Shown here: positions 34,887 through 44,730 of the stretch, piece after piece
Position numbering within the stretch: the stretch's first letter is position 1
How the letters are laid out: every line of letters begins with the position of its first letter
The notes under the pieces: model-generated
The model's database searches: none
What the model was told of the DNA's origin: nothing
The model's input: the letters and a program-made list of their open reading frames with translations, nothing else
Assembly: GCF_004322755.1 (NCBI RefSeq)
Contig: NZ_CP036401.1
Span: 4,092,001 to 4,156,000 of the forward strand
Direction: 5' to 3'
Source of the DNA: Pseudoduganella albidiflava
GTDB lineage: Bacteria > Pseudomonadota > Gammaproteobacteria > Burkholderiales > Burkholderiaceae_D
Length of the DNA stretch: 64,000 nt
Program-made: the position numbers and the translations under genes

Positions 34887-37385
34887 ATGCCGATCCGCCC
34901 AGCCCTTCGCCCCCGCCACCGCGCGCTGCCCGTCCTGTGCGCCGCCATGCTGGCACTCGCACCTGTGGCCACCCGGGCCGCCCCGGCCGTGGATGCCAGT
35001 GAGTTCGACCAGCTGCGGACCAGGTGGCATGCCCGCCTGACCGGCGGCGAAGCCCTCGACACCCGCGATCCGGACATCGCCCGGGCCGTCGCGACCCTGG
35101 CCGCCAACGCGCGGCGCCATTGGGATGCGATGGACAAGCGCCCGGCGCGCGGCGCGCTGTGGCCGGACCTGGCAGCGCCGGCGAATTCGGCCAACATCAC
35201 CAACAGCTACGTACGCCTGCAGGCGATGGCGCTGGCCTGGTCCACCGCCGGCTCGCCATTGCGGGGCGATGCGGCGCTGGCGGCCGACATCGTGGCGGGC
35301 CTCGACTGGCTGCACGCGCACCGCTACAACGCCACCGTCACCTGGTACGGCAACTGGTGGGACTGGCATATCGGCACGCCTCTGGCGCTGGCGAACACGA
35401 TGACGCTGATGCACGAACGGCTGGGCGCGGGCCGGCGCGCGGCGTGGCTGGCGGCCATCGACCGCTTCGTGCCCGACCCGGCGGTGCGGCTGAAACCGGA
35501 CGGCACCGTGCTGGCCGCCGAGACGGGCGCCAACCTGCTCGACAAGTCGCTTGCCGTGATCCTGCGCGGCGTGCTGGGCCAGTCGGCGGCGAAGATCGCG
35601 CAGGGCCGCGCCGCCATCGGCCCCGCGCTGCTGTACGTCACGGAAGGCGACGGCTTCTACCGCGACGGTTCGTTCATCCAGCACGACTACGTGCCCTACA
35701 CTGGCGCGTACGGCCCCGCCGTGATCGACGACATGTCCCGCCTGCTGTCCCTGCTGGAAGGTTCGCGGTGGGCCCTGGCCGATCCGAACGTTGCCAACGT
35801 ATTCGACTGGGCTACTACCGCCTATGCTCCATTTATCTACGACGGCGCGATGATGGACGCGGTGCGGGGCCGCGCCATCGCGCGCCATAATTCGACCGAC
35901 CACACGGCAGGGCGCAGCACCATCGCGGCGCTGGTGCGGCTGGCGCGGGCCGGCACCACGGCGTATCCCCGGCAAGGCGCCGCCATCGCGGCCGCCACCA
36001 AGGGCTGGATCGCGCGCGACACGACCTTCGGCGGCAGCCATGCCGCGCCGCTTGCCGCCGCAAAAACGGCAACCGATGCGTTCGTGCCGGCACCGCTGCC
36101 GGTCGACGACATCGTCGCGATCAAGGCGCTGATGGCCGATCCCCGCGTGGCCGCCGCGGCCGAGCCGGAAGGCGTGCGCGTCTTCGCATCGATGGACCGC
36201 GTGGTCCAGCGCGGCCCCGGCTTCGCCGCCAGCCTGGCGCTGTTCTCGGACCGGATCTCGGCGTTCGAGTACGGCAACGGCGAAAACCTGGCCGGCTGGT
36301 GGACCGGCATGGGCATGCTCGCGCTGTACGACGCCGACCAGGCGCGCTACCTGGGCGGCTACTGGCCCACCATCGACAAGCGGCGGCTGCCCGGCACGAC
36401 CACCGACCGTTCCGGCAGCGGCGTGCCGGTGGACTGGAAAAAGTATCCCAACACGGGCGGCTGGACCGGCGGCGCCACGCTGGCTGGCAAGTACGCCGTG
36501 GCCGGCATGGCGTTCGCGACGGGGGGCGTAACCGGCAGCACGCTCACGGGGCGCAAATCGTGGTTCCTGTTCGGCGACCGGATCGTGGCCGTCGGCAGCG
36601 GGCTCGCCAGCACGGACGGCGTGCCGGTCGAGACGATCGTCGAGAACCGCAAACTTGCCGCGCACGGCGGCAATGTGCTGACCGTGGACGGCGTCGTGCA
36701 GCGCCCGGTGTCCGGCAGCGCCGCGCCCCTGCCCGCCGTCCGCTGGGCACACCTGGCTGGCAACGTGCCGGGGTCCGACGTGGCGTGGTACTTCCCCGAC
36801 AAGCCCGCGCTGGAGAGCCTGCGCGAGACACGCAGCGCCACCTGGCGCACGATGTCTGCCAGCGGTGGCACGAACGTGGTGACGAACCATTTCCATAGCC
36901 TGGCCCTGCCGCACGGCAGCAATCCGCGCGATGCCGGCTATGCGTACGTGATCCTGCCGGGCCGCAGCGCCGCCCAGGCGGCCGCGTATGCGGCCGCACC
37001 CACTGTCACGGTGCTGGAGCGCTCCGCCTCGGTCACCGCGGTACGCGACGCGGCGCTCGGCCTGGTCGGCGCGACCTTCTGGGCCGACGGCGCCGCGGTC
37101 GTGAAGATGGATCACGTGCCCTACCTGGCCAGCGACCGCAAGGCGGCGGTTCTCGTGCAGGAGGCTGGCGGCATGCTACATGTGGCCGTGGCCGATCCCA
37201 CCCAGGCCGGCACGGCACCGGTCACGATCGACATCGCGCGCGCGGCCGGCGAGATCGTGGCGACCTCGCCCGGCATCGCGATCCTGCAAACGCGGCCGAC
37301 GATCCGCCTGGCGGTCGACGTGGCCGGCGCGGCGGGCCGCTCGTTCAGCGCCAGCTTCCGGCTGGCGCCTTCCGAAGTTCGCTAG
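34887..37385 (+). CDS. Polysaccharide lyase family 8 (hyaluronate/chondroitin/xanthan lyase type)
   Basis: The 832-aa enzyme has a signal peptide (about residues 1-33), an alpha/alpha-toroid domain and C-terminal beta-sandwich domains. The PL8 catalytic triad is in place: Asn216 (TGANLLDK), His266 and Tyr275 (QHDYVPYTGAYG), with the spacings 50 and 9 that I recall for pneumococcal hyaluronate lyase. NWWDWHIGTP and RGRAIAR are further family marks. PL8 enzymes cleave uronate-containing chains by beta-elimination, leaving an unsaturated uronyl end. ATG 34887 follows GGAGA. Its stop codon shares the CTAG palindrome with the convergent beta-galactosidase stop. Confidence 0.93.
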   Translation: MPIRPALRPRHRALPVLCAAMLALAPVATRAAPAVDASEFDQLRTRWHARLTGGEALDTRDPDIARAVATLAANARRHWDAMDKRPARGALWPDLAAPANSANITNSYVRLQAMALAWSTAGSPLRGDAALAADIVAGLDWLHAHRYNATVTWYGNWWDWHIGTPLALANTMTLMHERLGAGRRAAWLAAIDRFVPDPAVRLKPDGTVLAAETGANLLDKSLAVILRGVLGQSAAKIAQGRAAIGPALLYVTEGDGFYRDGSFIQHDYVPYTGAYGPAVIDDMSRLLSLLEGSRWALADPNVANVFDWATTAYAPFIYDGAMMDAVRGRAIARHNSTDHTAGRSTIAALVRLARAGTTAYPRQGAAIAAATKGWIARDTTFGGSHAAPLAAAKTATDAFVPAPLPVDDIVAIKALMADPRVAAAAEPEGVRVFASMDRVVQRGPGFAASLALFSDRISAFEYGNGENLAGWWTGMGMLALYDADQARYLGGYWPTIDKRRLPGTTTDRSGSGVPVDWKKYPNTGGWTGGATLAGKYAVAGMAFATGGVTGSTLTGRKSWFLFGDRIVAVGSGLASTDGVPVETIVENRKLAAHGGNVLTVDGVVQRPVSGSAAPLPAVRWAHLAGNVPGSDVAWYFPDKPALESLRETRSATWRTMSASGGTNVVTNHFHSLALPHGSNPRDAGYAYVILPGRSAAQAAAYAAAPTVTVLERSASVTAVRDAALGLVGATFWADGAAVVKMDHVPYLASDRKAAVLVQEAGGMLHVAVADPTQAGTAPVTIDIARAAGEIVATSPGIAILQTRPTIRLAVDVAGAAGRSFSASFRLAPSEVR

Positions 37386-39130
37386 GGAACCGGCCAGCCC
37401 AGCACGGCGTCGCCACCGCGCACGCCGTGCAGCTCGAACACGATCAGCTCGTTCTCGCCCTGCCGCAACAATGGCGCCGGTACGTACAGCGCCTGCTGCG
37501 GTCCCCGCTCCCAGTAGCGGCCCAGATTGAAGCCGTTCACCCAGGCCACGCCCTTGCTCCAGCCGGGCAGCGACAGGAAGCTGTCGCCCGGCGCCGCCAC
37601 GTCGAACACGGCGCGGTGGAATGCCGGGCCGGCCGTCGCGGCGGCGGCGAATTCCAGCCGCGACAGGTCGGCCAGCGGCAGCTGGAACATGGTCCAGTGA
37701 TACAGCTTGTTGATGCCCAGCCGCACCCAGCCCAGCAGGCCCTTGCGGTCCTGCAGGTCCGGTCCGTAGTTCACCCGCCCCATGTTCTCGACCAGCAGGT
37801 CCAGCGTGACCGGGCCGGCGGGCAGGTCGATCTCGAGCTTGCCGTCGCCATCGCGCGCCAGCACGCCCGCCTCGACGCCGTTGACGAACACCTGGGCGCG
37901 GTCGTGCACGCGTTCCACGGACAAGGTGACCTTGCCCGGCGGATGCGCGACCGTGGTGCGGTACAGCAGGAAGCCATAGTCCTGCCCCAGGCTTTCCATG
38001 GCGCGCGGCACGATGTCGCGGTGCGCCGTCGCCAGCACGGGCAGCGCATCGGCCAGCGCGGCCGATCCGGCAAAGCGTGCCGCGGTTGGCGCCAGGATCG
38101 GCGCGGGTGGCGGCAGCGACAGCGGCGGCAGGTCGACATATTTCGCGATCACCTCGCGGAAGGCGTAAAACTTGGCGGTCGGCTCGCCCGCCTCGCTCAG
38201 CGGCGCGTCGTAGTCATAGCTGTTGACCGTGGGCTGGTAGGCGCGCGTGTCGAGATCGGTGTTGGCGCCGTTCATGAAGCCGAAATTGGTCCCGCCATGG
38301 AACATGTAGACATTGACGGATGCGCCGCTGGCGAGAATCTCGTCGAGCGCCTGTGCCGCATCGGCCGCGTCGCGCGTATGGTGCGGCTCGCCCCAGTGAT
38401 CGAACCAGCCGTTCCAGAATTCCATGCACATCAGCGGCCCGTCCGGCTGGTATTCGCGCAGCTTGGCGAACTCGCCGTCGGCGCGCGAACCAAAATTCGC
38501 CGTCTTGTACACAGCGGGCAGCGTGCCGTGGGTCAGCATGTGGTCGGTGGCACCGTCCGACGTGAACAGCAGCGTTTCAACGCCCAGTTCCACCATCAGC
38601 GCGCGCACCCATTCCACATACCGGCTGTCGCTGCCGTAGCTGCCGTATTCATTTTCGACCTGCATGGCGAGGATCGGTCCGCCGTGCGGGACCTGCAGCG
38701 TCAGCAGTTGCGGCAGCAGCGCCGCATAGAAGCGCCGCACCGCGTCCAGGTAGGGCGGATAGCAGCAGCGCACTTCCATGGCCGGATCGGCCAGCAGCCA
38801 GGCCGGCAGGCCGCCGAACTCCCATTCTGCGCAGATGTAGGGGCCCGGCCGCACGATCACGTACAGGCCCAGTTCCTGCGCCAGCCGCACGAACGCGGCG
38901 AGGTCGAGCCCACCGTCGAAGCGGAACTCGCCGGGCCGCGGCTCGTGCAGGTTCCAGGCCACATAGGTTTCCACGGTGTTCAGGCCCATGGCGCGCAGTT
39001 TCAGCAGCCGGTCGCGCCACTGGCCGGGCACCACGCGGAAATAATGCAGTGCGCCGGACAGCACGCGCAGCGGTGCGCCGTCGAGCAGGAAACGGTCGCC
39101 GGAAATCGTGAAGGAAGGTGAGTTGTGCAT
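37382..39130 (-). CDS. GH35 beta-galactosidase
   Basis: The 582-aa enzyme has no signal peptide and starts at ATG 39130. It shows the GH35 hallmarks GALHYFRVVPGQWRDRL, YVIVRPGPYICAEWEFGGLP, acid/base Glu in MQVENEYGSYG, nucleophile Glu in MEFWNGWFDHWG and MFHGGTNFGFMNG. Two C-terminal jelly-roll domains follow. It should remove terminal beta-galactose from oligosaccharides inside the cell. It lies downstream of the TonB receptor on the same strand, and its stop overlaps that of PL8 by 4 nt. A weak operator-like GATAACGATGCG is found 7 bp upstream. Confidence 0.93.
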   Translation of the reverse strand: MHNSPSFTISGDRFLLDGAPLRVLSGALHYFRVVPGQWRDRLLKLRAMGLNTVETYVAWNLHEPRPGEFRFDGGLDLAAFVRLAQELGLYVIVRPGPYICAEWEFGGLPAWLLADPAMEVRCCYPPYLDAVRRFYAALLPQLLTLQVPHGGPILAMQVENEYGSYGSDSRYVEWVRALMVELGVETLLFTSDGATDHMLTHGTLPAVYKTANFGSRADGEFAKLREYQPDGPLMCMEFWNGWFDHWGEPHHTRDAADAAQALDEILASGASVNVYMFHGGTNFGFMNGANTDLDTRAYQPTVNSYDYDAPLSEAGEPTAKFYAFREVIAKYVDLPPLSLPPPAPILAPTAARFAGSAALADALPVLATAHRDIVPRAMESLGQDYGFLLYRTTVAHPPGKVTLSVERVHDRAQVFVNGVEAGVLARDGDGKLEIDLPAGPVTLDLLVENMGRVNYGPDLQDRKGLLGWVRLGINKLYHWTMFQLPLADLSRLEFAAAATAGPAFHRAVFDVAAPGDSFLSLPGWSKGVAWVNGFNLGRYWERGPQQALYVPAPLLRQGENELIVFELHGVRGGDAVLGWPVP

Positions 39131-39137
39131 GATGTTG

Positions 39138-39149
39138 GATAACGATGCG
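39138..39149. promoter_or_regulatory. Possible degenerate LacI-type half-site before GH35
   Basis: GATAACGATGCG keeps the left half GATAACG of the regional operator but not the right half. No ribosome-binding site is clear here either. This is a weak call. Confidence 0.25.
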
Positions 39150-39242
39150 AACGAAAAAAAAGGGAGCGCAGCCCGGTGGCCGCGTCCCTTCGAAAGAGCC
39201 AGGCGCACCAGGGGGAGCCGGTGCGCCTCGCCCACGGACCAA

Positions 39243-41645
39243 TCAGAAATTCAGGTCGAGCCGGGCGCCGACGTAGCGGGTGTAATCGCGCGGCGGCAGC
39301 CACGAGGTGGTGCTGACCACGGCCACCGGGTTCGGCGCCTTCGCGCTCCACGTACCGGTGGCCACCGAGTTGCCCAGGCCGATCGCATACGTCTTGTCGA
39401 ACAGGTTGTTGACGAAGAACGACAGCTTGTAGCGGTCGCGCTTGTCCTTCATGCCGAAGCCAAGGTTGGCCACGCCGTAGCCGCCCTGCACCGTCACCGG
39501 GTCCTGGTTCAGCGCGAACTGGGTGCGGCTTTGCCAGCGCCAGGCGCCCGTGACGAACAGGTCGAAGCCGGCGGCCTGCAGCGGCACGTCGTACTGGCCG
39601 CCCAGGTTGACCTTGATCTTCGGCGCGTTCGGCAGCGTGGCCCCCTTCAGGTTCTGCACATTGGCGTTCGCGTATTGCGGGTTCGGCGCGCAATTGCCGC
39701 CCACGATGGCCGCCGTGCCGGCCGCGTTGAGCACCCAGTGGCACGGGCCGTTCTCGAATTCCGTGATGGTGGCCTGGGTCCAGGCGAAGCTGGCGTTCAG
39801 CAGCAGCGCGCGGCTGGCGCGCAGCGTGCCATCCACTTCCAGGCCGCGCGTGCGCAAGCCGCCGATGCTGTGCAGCGTGGTGCGGAAGACGTTGTCGTCG
39901 TCGACGAAACCGGCCGCCTGCTGGAAGCCGCGGAAGTTCGTGTTGAACAGGGCGATGTCGAGCGTGGCGCGGTTGTCCAGCAGCGCGGTCTTCAGGCCCA
40001 GTTCGAAGTTCTTCGCCTTTTCCGGATCGACCGGCTGCTTGCGCGCCACGGCGGCGTTGAAGCCGCTGGTGAGATCGTAGGCGACACCCTTGTAGCCGGT
40101 GGAGAATGTCGCGTAGGCCATCGTGTCGCGACTCACATGGTGTTCCAGGCCCACCTTGCCGGTGACGGCGTTGTCCGAGTGGTCGTCCGTGTAGAACTCG
40201 GTCGGCACGCGCGCGGCGGGCGGCGGCGTGTAGCGGGTGAAGCCGTAGCCCGAATCCTCCCGGTTCAGGCGCAGCCCCGCGATCAGGCTGGTTTTCTCCG
40301 CGAAGGCATAGCTGGCCTGGCCGAACAGTGCGTAGTTGGTGTTCCAGGCCTGCGCCTCGTAGGCGGTGACGTAGCTGCTCACCGGCGCCCGCACCAGCAG
40401 GCGGTTGAGCATGTTGCGGCCGTACCAGAATCCGGTGACGTAGCGGAACTTGCCGGTATCGGGCGACGTGAGGCGCACTTCCTGCGTGATCGACTTCACG
40501 TCGAAGGTGCCGAAGCTGTACAGGCCACCGGAGAGGCCCGTTGGCCGGCCATTGACGGGCAGGTAGCGCAGGATGTCGCTGCTGGTGCCGTCGCCGTCCT
40601 GGAAGTCGTCCATGTGGTAGTTGCCGAACGAGGTGATGGAGGTGAGGTTATGGCCGGCCAGCACCGAATCGTCGCCGAACTGCCAGTTCAGGCGAAGGCC
40701 GGCACCGGCATCGCGGAACTTGCCGCCGGCCGGGTAGTCGTTGCTGACGGCCGTGTTGCCGGGGCCGATCGGAATGCCGGCATTCAGTTCGGTGGCCGGC
40801 AACTGGGGCACGTTCTGGTAGTAGCCACCCGGCGTGATCGACGTGTACGGATTCACGCAGCAGTTGCGGTTGGTGCGGTTGTAATGCGGCGAGAACACGG
40901 CCTGGAACTGGTCGGATGGATTCCATTCGAACTTGCCCATGATGGTTTCGCCGCGGCTGCCGTTGAGCTTCGAGCCATCGTACAGGTTGTCGACGACGCC
41001 GCCGAAACCGGTCTTGCTGACGGTGACGCGGCCGCGCAGCGTGTCGGTCAGCGGGCCGGACACGCTGGCACTGGCGCGCCACTCCTTGTCGTCCGTCAGC
41101 AGGAAGCTGGTGCTGGCCTTGCGCGTGCCGGCGATCGGCTTGGTGGTGATGTTCAGCGCGCCGGCGATGGAAGACTTGCCGAACAGCGTGCTTTGCGGGC
41201 CCTTCAGCACTTCCACGCGGAAGATGTCCGTCATGTCCTTGAAGGCGCCGGCCTGCAGGCCCATCGGGATGTCGTCGACGATCACGGCGACGTCGGACTC
41301 GGTGCCGATGCCCAGCGAGAAAGTGCCGATGCCGCGCATGTTGATGCTGTTGTTGCCGGGTTGCGAGCCATAGGAAATCGTCAGCGCCGGCGACAGCGAC
41401 GGCAGATCGTCGATGTCGCGCACGTTGGCGCGCTGCAGCGTGGCGTCGTTGATCACCGAGATGGCCGCCGGGACGTCTTGCAGGTTCTGTGCCCGCTTGT
41501 TGGCGGTGACGACCACCTGTTCGAGCTTGCCGCTGTCGGCCTGCTGGGCCTGGGCCGGCACGGCGCCCAGCATCGCCAGGGCGATGGCCGCGGTCAGGGG
41601 CCGCAGCGGCGGCAGGCTGATGGAAGTGCTGAAGTGCGCAATCAT
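39243..41645 (-). CDS. TonB-dependent receptor of the uronate locus
   Basis: The 800-aa outer-membrane protein has a signal peptide (ending PAQAQQAD), a TonB-box-like VVVTANKR, a plug domain (about residues 40-160: LQDVPAAISVIN, NMRGIGTFSLGIGTES, VEVLKGPQSTLFGKSSIAGALNI) and a 22-strand-type barrel ending in YVGARLDLNF with the usual terminal Phe. It probably imports oligosaccharides produced by the PL8 lyase across the outer membrane. No LacI-type operator is visible in the 120 bp upstream, so it may be read from the GH88 promoter or have its own control. Confidence 0.93.
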   Translation of the reverse strand: MIAHFSTSISLPPLRPLTAAIALAMLGAVPAQAQQADSGKLEQVVVTANKRAQNLQDVPAAISVINDATLQRANVRDIDDLPSLSPALTISYGSQPGNNSINMRGIGTFSLGIGTESDVAVIVDDIPMGLQAGAFKDMTDIFRVEVLKGPQSTLFGKSSIAGALNITTKPIAGTRKASTSFLLTDDKEWRASASVSGPLTDTLRGRVTVSKTGFGGVVDNLYDGSKLNGSRGETIMGKFEWNPSDQFQAVFSPHYNRTNRNCCVNPYTSITPGGYYQNVPQLPATELNAGIPIGPGNTAVSNDYPAGGKFRDAGAGLRLNWQFGDDSVLAGHNLTSITSFGNYHMDDFQDGDGTSSDILRYLPVNGRPTGLSGGLYSFGTFDVKSITQEVRLTSPDTGKFRYVTGFWYGRNMLNRLLVRAPVSSYVTAYEAQAWNTNYALFGQASYAFAEKTSLIAGLRLNREDSGYGFTRYTPPPAARVPTEFYTDDHSDNAVTGKVGLEHHVSRDTMAYATFSTGYKGVAYDLTSGFNAAVARKQPVDPEKAKNFELGLKTALLDNRATLDIALFNTNFRGFQQAAGFVDDDNVFRTTLHSIGGLRTRGLEVDGTLRASRALLLNASFAWTQATITEFENGPCHWVLNAAGTAAIVGGNCAPNPQYANANVQNLKGATLPNAPKIKVNLGGQYDVPLQAAGFDLFVTGAWRWQSRTQFALNQDPVTVQGGYGVANLGFGMKDKRDRYKLSFFVNNLFDKTYAIGLGNSVATGTWSAKAPNPVAVVSTTSWLPPRDYTRYVGARLDLNF

Positions 41646-41765
41646 GTTTCTCTCCTGATGAGAACTGCTGTTTTATTGACTACCCGGTTTTGAGCCGATC
41701 CTTGGATGCCGATTTTTTCTAGCCGATCTTGCGTGCCGTCGTTGTCTGTCTCCTCCGCCTCCCAG

Positions 41766-42956
41766 CTACCAGTAGCTGGTCCAGCCGCGCGTGACCCGCG
41801 CCAGCGCTTCCAGGTAGAAGAAGTCGCCCCACAGGCTGGCCTCGTCGATGCCCTGCCCGTGCGGCTTGCTGTACACGCCATGCAGCAGCAGCGCGTCGCT
41901 GTCCGGCTGGCGGGCGGCGCAGCGCCGCGCCAGGCTGCCGAGCAGGTGCAGCGCCGCGGCGCGGTAGCGTGCGTGGAGTGCGCCCTCCGGCAGCAGCGCG
42001 CACACTTCCAGCAGCCCGCATGCTGCGATGGCGGAGGCCGAGCTGTCCCACGGCTCGCCGCTGCCGTCGCCGTAGGCCAGGTCCCAGTAGGCGATGCCGT
42101 GTTCCGGCAGCCGGGCCAGGAAGTAGTCGGCCTGGGCACAGGCGATATCGAGCAGGCCCAGCTCCGGCGCGTGGCGGTGGTTCAGCGCGAAGCCGTAGAT
42201 GCCCCAGGCCTGGCCACGCGCCCAGCACGAATCGTCCGACGCGCCCTGCGCCGTGCTGCCGCCCAGCGCGTCGCCGGTCACCGGATCGAAGTGGTAGGTG
42301 TGGAAGCTGGAGTGATCCGGGCGCACCAGGTACTTGCGCGACTGGCGCAGGTGCGACAGCGCGGCCTCGCGATAGCGCCCGTCGCCGCTCTGCGCACTGG
42401 CCCAGTGCAGCAGGGGCAGGTTCATCAGGCAGTCGATGATGATCCGGCCCCGCTGCGCCGGGTCGTCCAGGTCGCCCCAGGCCTGGATGATGCCGGCGCC
42501 CGGCAGGTAGCGCCGCATCAGCCGGTCGGCCGCCTGGAGCGCCATCCGGTGCGGCGCCGTCTCGCCGGTGATGCGCCACGCGGCCACCGCCGAAGGCATG
42601 TACAGGAAGCCCAGGTCATGATGGTCGACCTGGATATCCTGCTCCAGGCGCCAGGCGAAACTGGGCAGCTGGCTGGCCGCGGCCTGGCGGAACGCCGTGG
42701 CCCCCGTCAGTTCATAGGCCATCCACAGCATGCCGGTCCAGAAGCCGCTGGTCCAGCCGGCATTCACGCCCGCCGGATGGTCTTCGTAGCGGCGCAGCGT
42801 GTAGTGGTTGGCGGTGGTGGTGTCGTCGGGGAAGCGTTCCGTGAAGCGCCGCAGGTTGGCCGCCAGCTGGCCCAGGGCCAGGTCCAGCGCGCCTTCCAGC
42901 ACGTCGTCGCCGGCCGGCGGGGAAGAATGCATGGGTAAAGTCATGTCGTTGGTCAT
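41766..42956 (-). CDS. GH88 unsaturated glucuronyl hydrolase
   Basis: The 396-aa enzyme is an alpha6/alpha6 barrel of the GH88 (UGL) family: WTSGFWTGMLWMAYELTG, HHDLGFLYMPSAVAAW (catalytic Asp in DLGFLY), IIIDCLMNLPLLHWAS (second Asp), WARGQAWGIYGFAL and DSSASAIAACGLLE. UGLs hydrate the double bond of unsaturated glucuronyl sugars made by polysaccharide lyases, releasing the open uronate. There is no signal peptide, so it acts in the cytoplasm after import. This is the expected partner of PL8 and the ABC importer. An operator (42983-42994) lies 27 bp before its start. Confidence 0.92.
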   Translation of the reverse strand: MTNDMTLPMHSSPPAGDDVLEGALDLALGQLAANLRRFTERFPDDTTTANHYTLRRYEDHPAGVNAGWTSGFWTGMLWMAYELTGATAFRQAAASQLPSFAWRLEQDIQVDHHDLGFLYMPSAVAAWRITGETAPHRMALQAADRLMRRYLPGAGIIQAWGDLDDPAQRGRIIIDCLMNLPLLHWASAQSGDGRYREAALSHLRQSRKYLVRPDHSSFHTYHFDPVTGDALGGSTAQGASDDSCWARGQAWGIYGFALNHRHAPELGLLDIACAQADYFLARLPEHGIAYWDLAYGDGSGEPWDSSASAIAACGLLEVCALLPEGALHARYRAAALHLLGSLARRCAARQPDSDALLLHGVYSKPHGQGIDEASLWGDFFYLEALARVTRGWTSYW

Positions 42957-42982
42957 TGGGTTTCAGCGGCACGCACGTCGCT

Positions 42983-42994
42983 GTTAACGTTCAC
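42983..42994. promoter_or_regulatory. LacI-type operator, GH88 promoter
   Basis: GTTAACGTTCAC matches the regional consensus at all but one position and lies directly upstream of the GH88 gene. Confidence 0.65.
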
Positions 42995-43077
42995 ATTTCT
43001 GGCCGCGCGTTGGTATGCGGTGGCTCCGGCCCACAAGTGGTGAGTAAGTCGTGGCATGTCGTTCTCGTCCGTTCTGG

Positions 43078-44730
43078 TCAGCGTTGGGCCGGAGCGGGTC
43101 CGGCGGGAGATTTCGACTGGTAGCGGTCGTAGGCTTTCTGCATGTAGGCGGTGGCGCGCCGTACGCCGGCCTGGTCGAGCTTCTTCAGGTACAGGTCGAA
43201 GTTTTCCATCGGCTCGCGGCCGGTGATGAAGCGCGTCGTCATCTCGGCGATATACAGCTTCAGGTCGCTCATGATGGCGTTGAACTTGCGCGAGTCGGCA
43301 GGATCGACTTCCAGCGCGGGCAGCAGCAGGTCCGGCGATGCGCTGGCCCAGATGGACACGGCTTCGCGCTGTTCCGGCATCGTGTAGAACTGCTGCAGGT
43401 AGTTCGCCTCCTGCACCAGCGGCGCGCTCTGCACGCGGGCATGCACGTAGATCGCCTCGGCCACCGACAGCTTCGGATGCCGCATCACCTGCGCCGTATA
43501 ACGCGGCAGGCCGTCCACCATCGTGTAGCTGAGCCCTTCGCGGCCGTAGGACAGCACGCGGCCGCCCTCTTTCGAATAGCCGTAGTCCAGGTAGCGGATG
43601 GTTTCCACCACGTGCCGGTTCTGGCTGCTGACCGCCGCGCCCAGGCCGGAGTAAACCTGCCCCGCCTCGGGCCACGTCAGGAAATGCCGTCCACCGCTGC
43701 CCGGGCCGCTGGGATACGGCACCGCCACCAGGCGAAAGCCGGGGAAGCGCTGGCGGTTCATGCTGGTGAAGCGGGCCAGCCCGCCGCCATTGAAGCCCGC
43801 GTAGGCACCCACCAGGTTGTTGGTCATGCGCGCATCGAACTGGCGTTCCGTCTGCGATACGTAATCGGGGTCGATCAACCCTTCGGCATACCAGCGGCGC
43901 ATGGTGGCCAGGAAGTCGCGGTACGCCGGTTCGGCGGGGCTGTAGCGCACCTGGCCATCCTTGCGGAAGAACTCCGGGGCCAGCCCGAAGCCGCCGAGGA
44001 AGACCCACATCGGCGCCGGCAGGCCGGGCACGGCGCGGTCGCCGTTGATCGTCATCACGGAAAACGGGATCTCGTCGGCCTTGCCGTTGCCGTTCGGATC
44101 GCGCGTGCGGAACGCCTTCAGCACGCGGTACCAGTCGTCGATGCTGCGGGGCGCTTCCAGGCCCAGCTTGTGCAGCCAGTCCGCGCGGATCTGCGGTCCC
44201 CACACGTTGCGCACTTCCGGGTCAAGGCGCAGCATGGGAAACGCGTAGATGCGGCCATCGGCCGTCGACACTTGGCGGAACACTTCCGGATTGGCATCGA
44301 GCAGCGCCTGGAAGTTCGGCGCATGGCGGCGGATCAGGTCATTGAGGGGAATGATGACGCCGTCGCGCAGCGCCTTCTCGGAGCCGCCCGGATAGCCGAA
44401 CCAGTCGGCTTCGATGACGTCCGGGTACTTGCCCGACACGGCCAGCAGGTTGAAGCGCTCCTTCTCCGCGCCGAGCGGCGGGTGGTCGAAGCGCACGCGG
44501 ATCCCTGTGCGCTCGGCCAGCACCTGGTAGGCGGTCTGCTCGGCGTAGCTGTTCATCGACACGGCGGCCTTGGCGTTGAAGTTGACGAACCATGTCAGCG
44601 TGAGCGGCTTGTCGACGATCGGCAGCGCAGGCGCCGCGGGCGCCGCGAGGGCTGGCAGCGGCAGCGCCAGCGCGGTCACGAAAAGTTTAGATAACGTTAA
44701 CATTCGCGGAACCGAAAAAATCATCCTCAT
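43078..44730 (-). CDS. Oligosaccharide ABC solute-binding protein with EF-hand-like loop
   Basis: The 550-aa protein starts at ATG 44730 in an ATGA overlap with the permease stop; ATG 44703 is an alternative that gives a cleaner signal peptide (LTLSKLFVTALALPLPALA). It belongs to the large LplA/AlgQ-like binding-protein group. An EF-hand-like loop DPNGNGKADE at about residues 211-220 is typical of alginate- and glycosaminoglycan-oligosaccharide binding proteins, where it holds Ca2+. With two LplB/YtcP-type permeases next to it and GH88 downstream, it probably binds unsaturated uronyl oligosaccharides. A strong operator lies inside its first codons. Confidence 0.9.
   Translation of the reverse strand: MRMIFSVPRMLTLSKLFVTALALPLPALAAPAAPALPIVDKPLTLTWFVNFNAKAAVSMNSYAEQTAYQVLAERTGIRVRFDHPPLGAEKERFNLLAVSGKYPDVIEADWFGYPGGSEKALRDGVIIPLNDLIRRHAPNFQALLDANPEVFRQVSTADGRIYAFPMLRLDPEVRNVWGPQIRADWLHKLGLEAPRSIDDWYRVLKAFRTRDPNGNGKADEIPFSVMTINGDRAVPGLPAPMWVFLGGFGLAPEFFRKDGQVRYSPAEPAYRDFLATMRRWYAEGLIDPDYVSQTERQFDARMTNNLVGAYAGFNGGGLARFTSMNRQRFPGFRLVAVPYPSGPGSGGRHFLTWPEAGQVYSGLGAAVSSQNRHVVETIRYLDYGYSKEGGRVLSYGREGLSYTMVDGLPRYTAQVMRHPKLSVAEAIYVHARVQSAPLVQEANYLQQFYTMPEQREAVSIWASASPDLLLPALEVDPADSRKFNAIMSDLKLYIAEMTTRFITGREPMENFDLYLKKLDQAGVRRATAYMQKAYDRYQSKSPAGPAPAQR
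44690..44701. promoter_or_regulatory. LacI-type operator inside the binding-protein gene start
   Basis: GATAACGTTAAC fully fits the consensus and covers codons 10-14 of the long form of the solute-binding protein. It could block elongation or control an internal promoter for the binding protein and GH88. Confidence 0.6.

Noticed and set aside
39108..41693. 861-codon plus-strand frame opposite the second TonB receptor
   Set aside because: Antisense shadow; the minus strand carries recognisable plug and barrel motifs.
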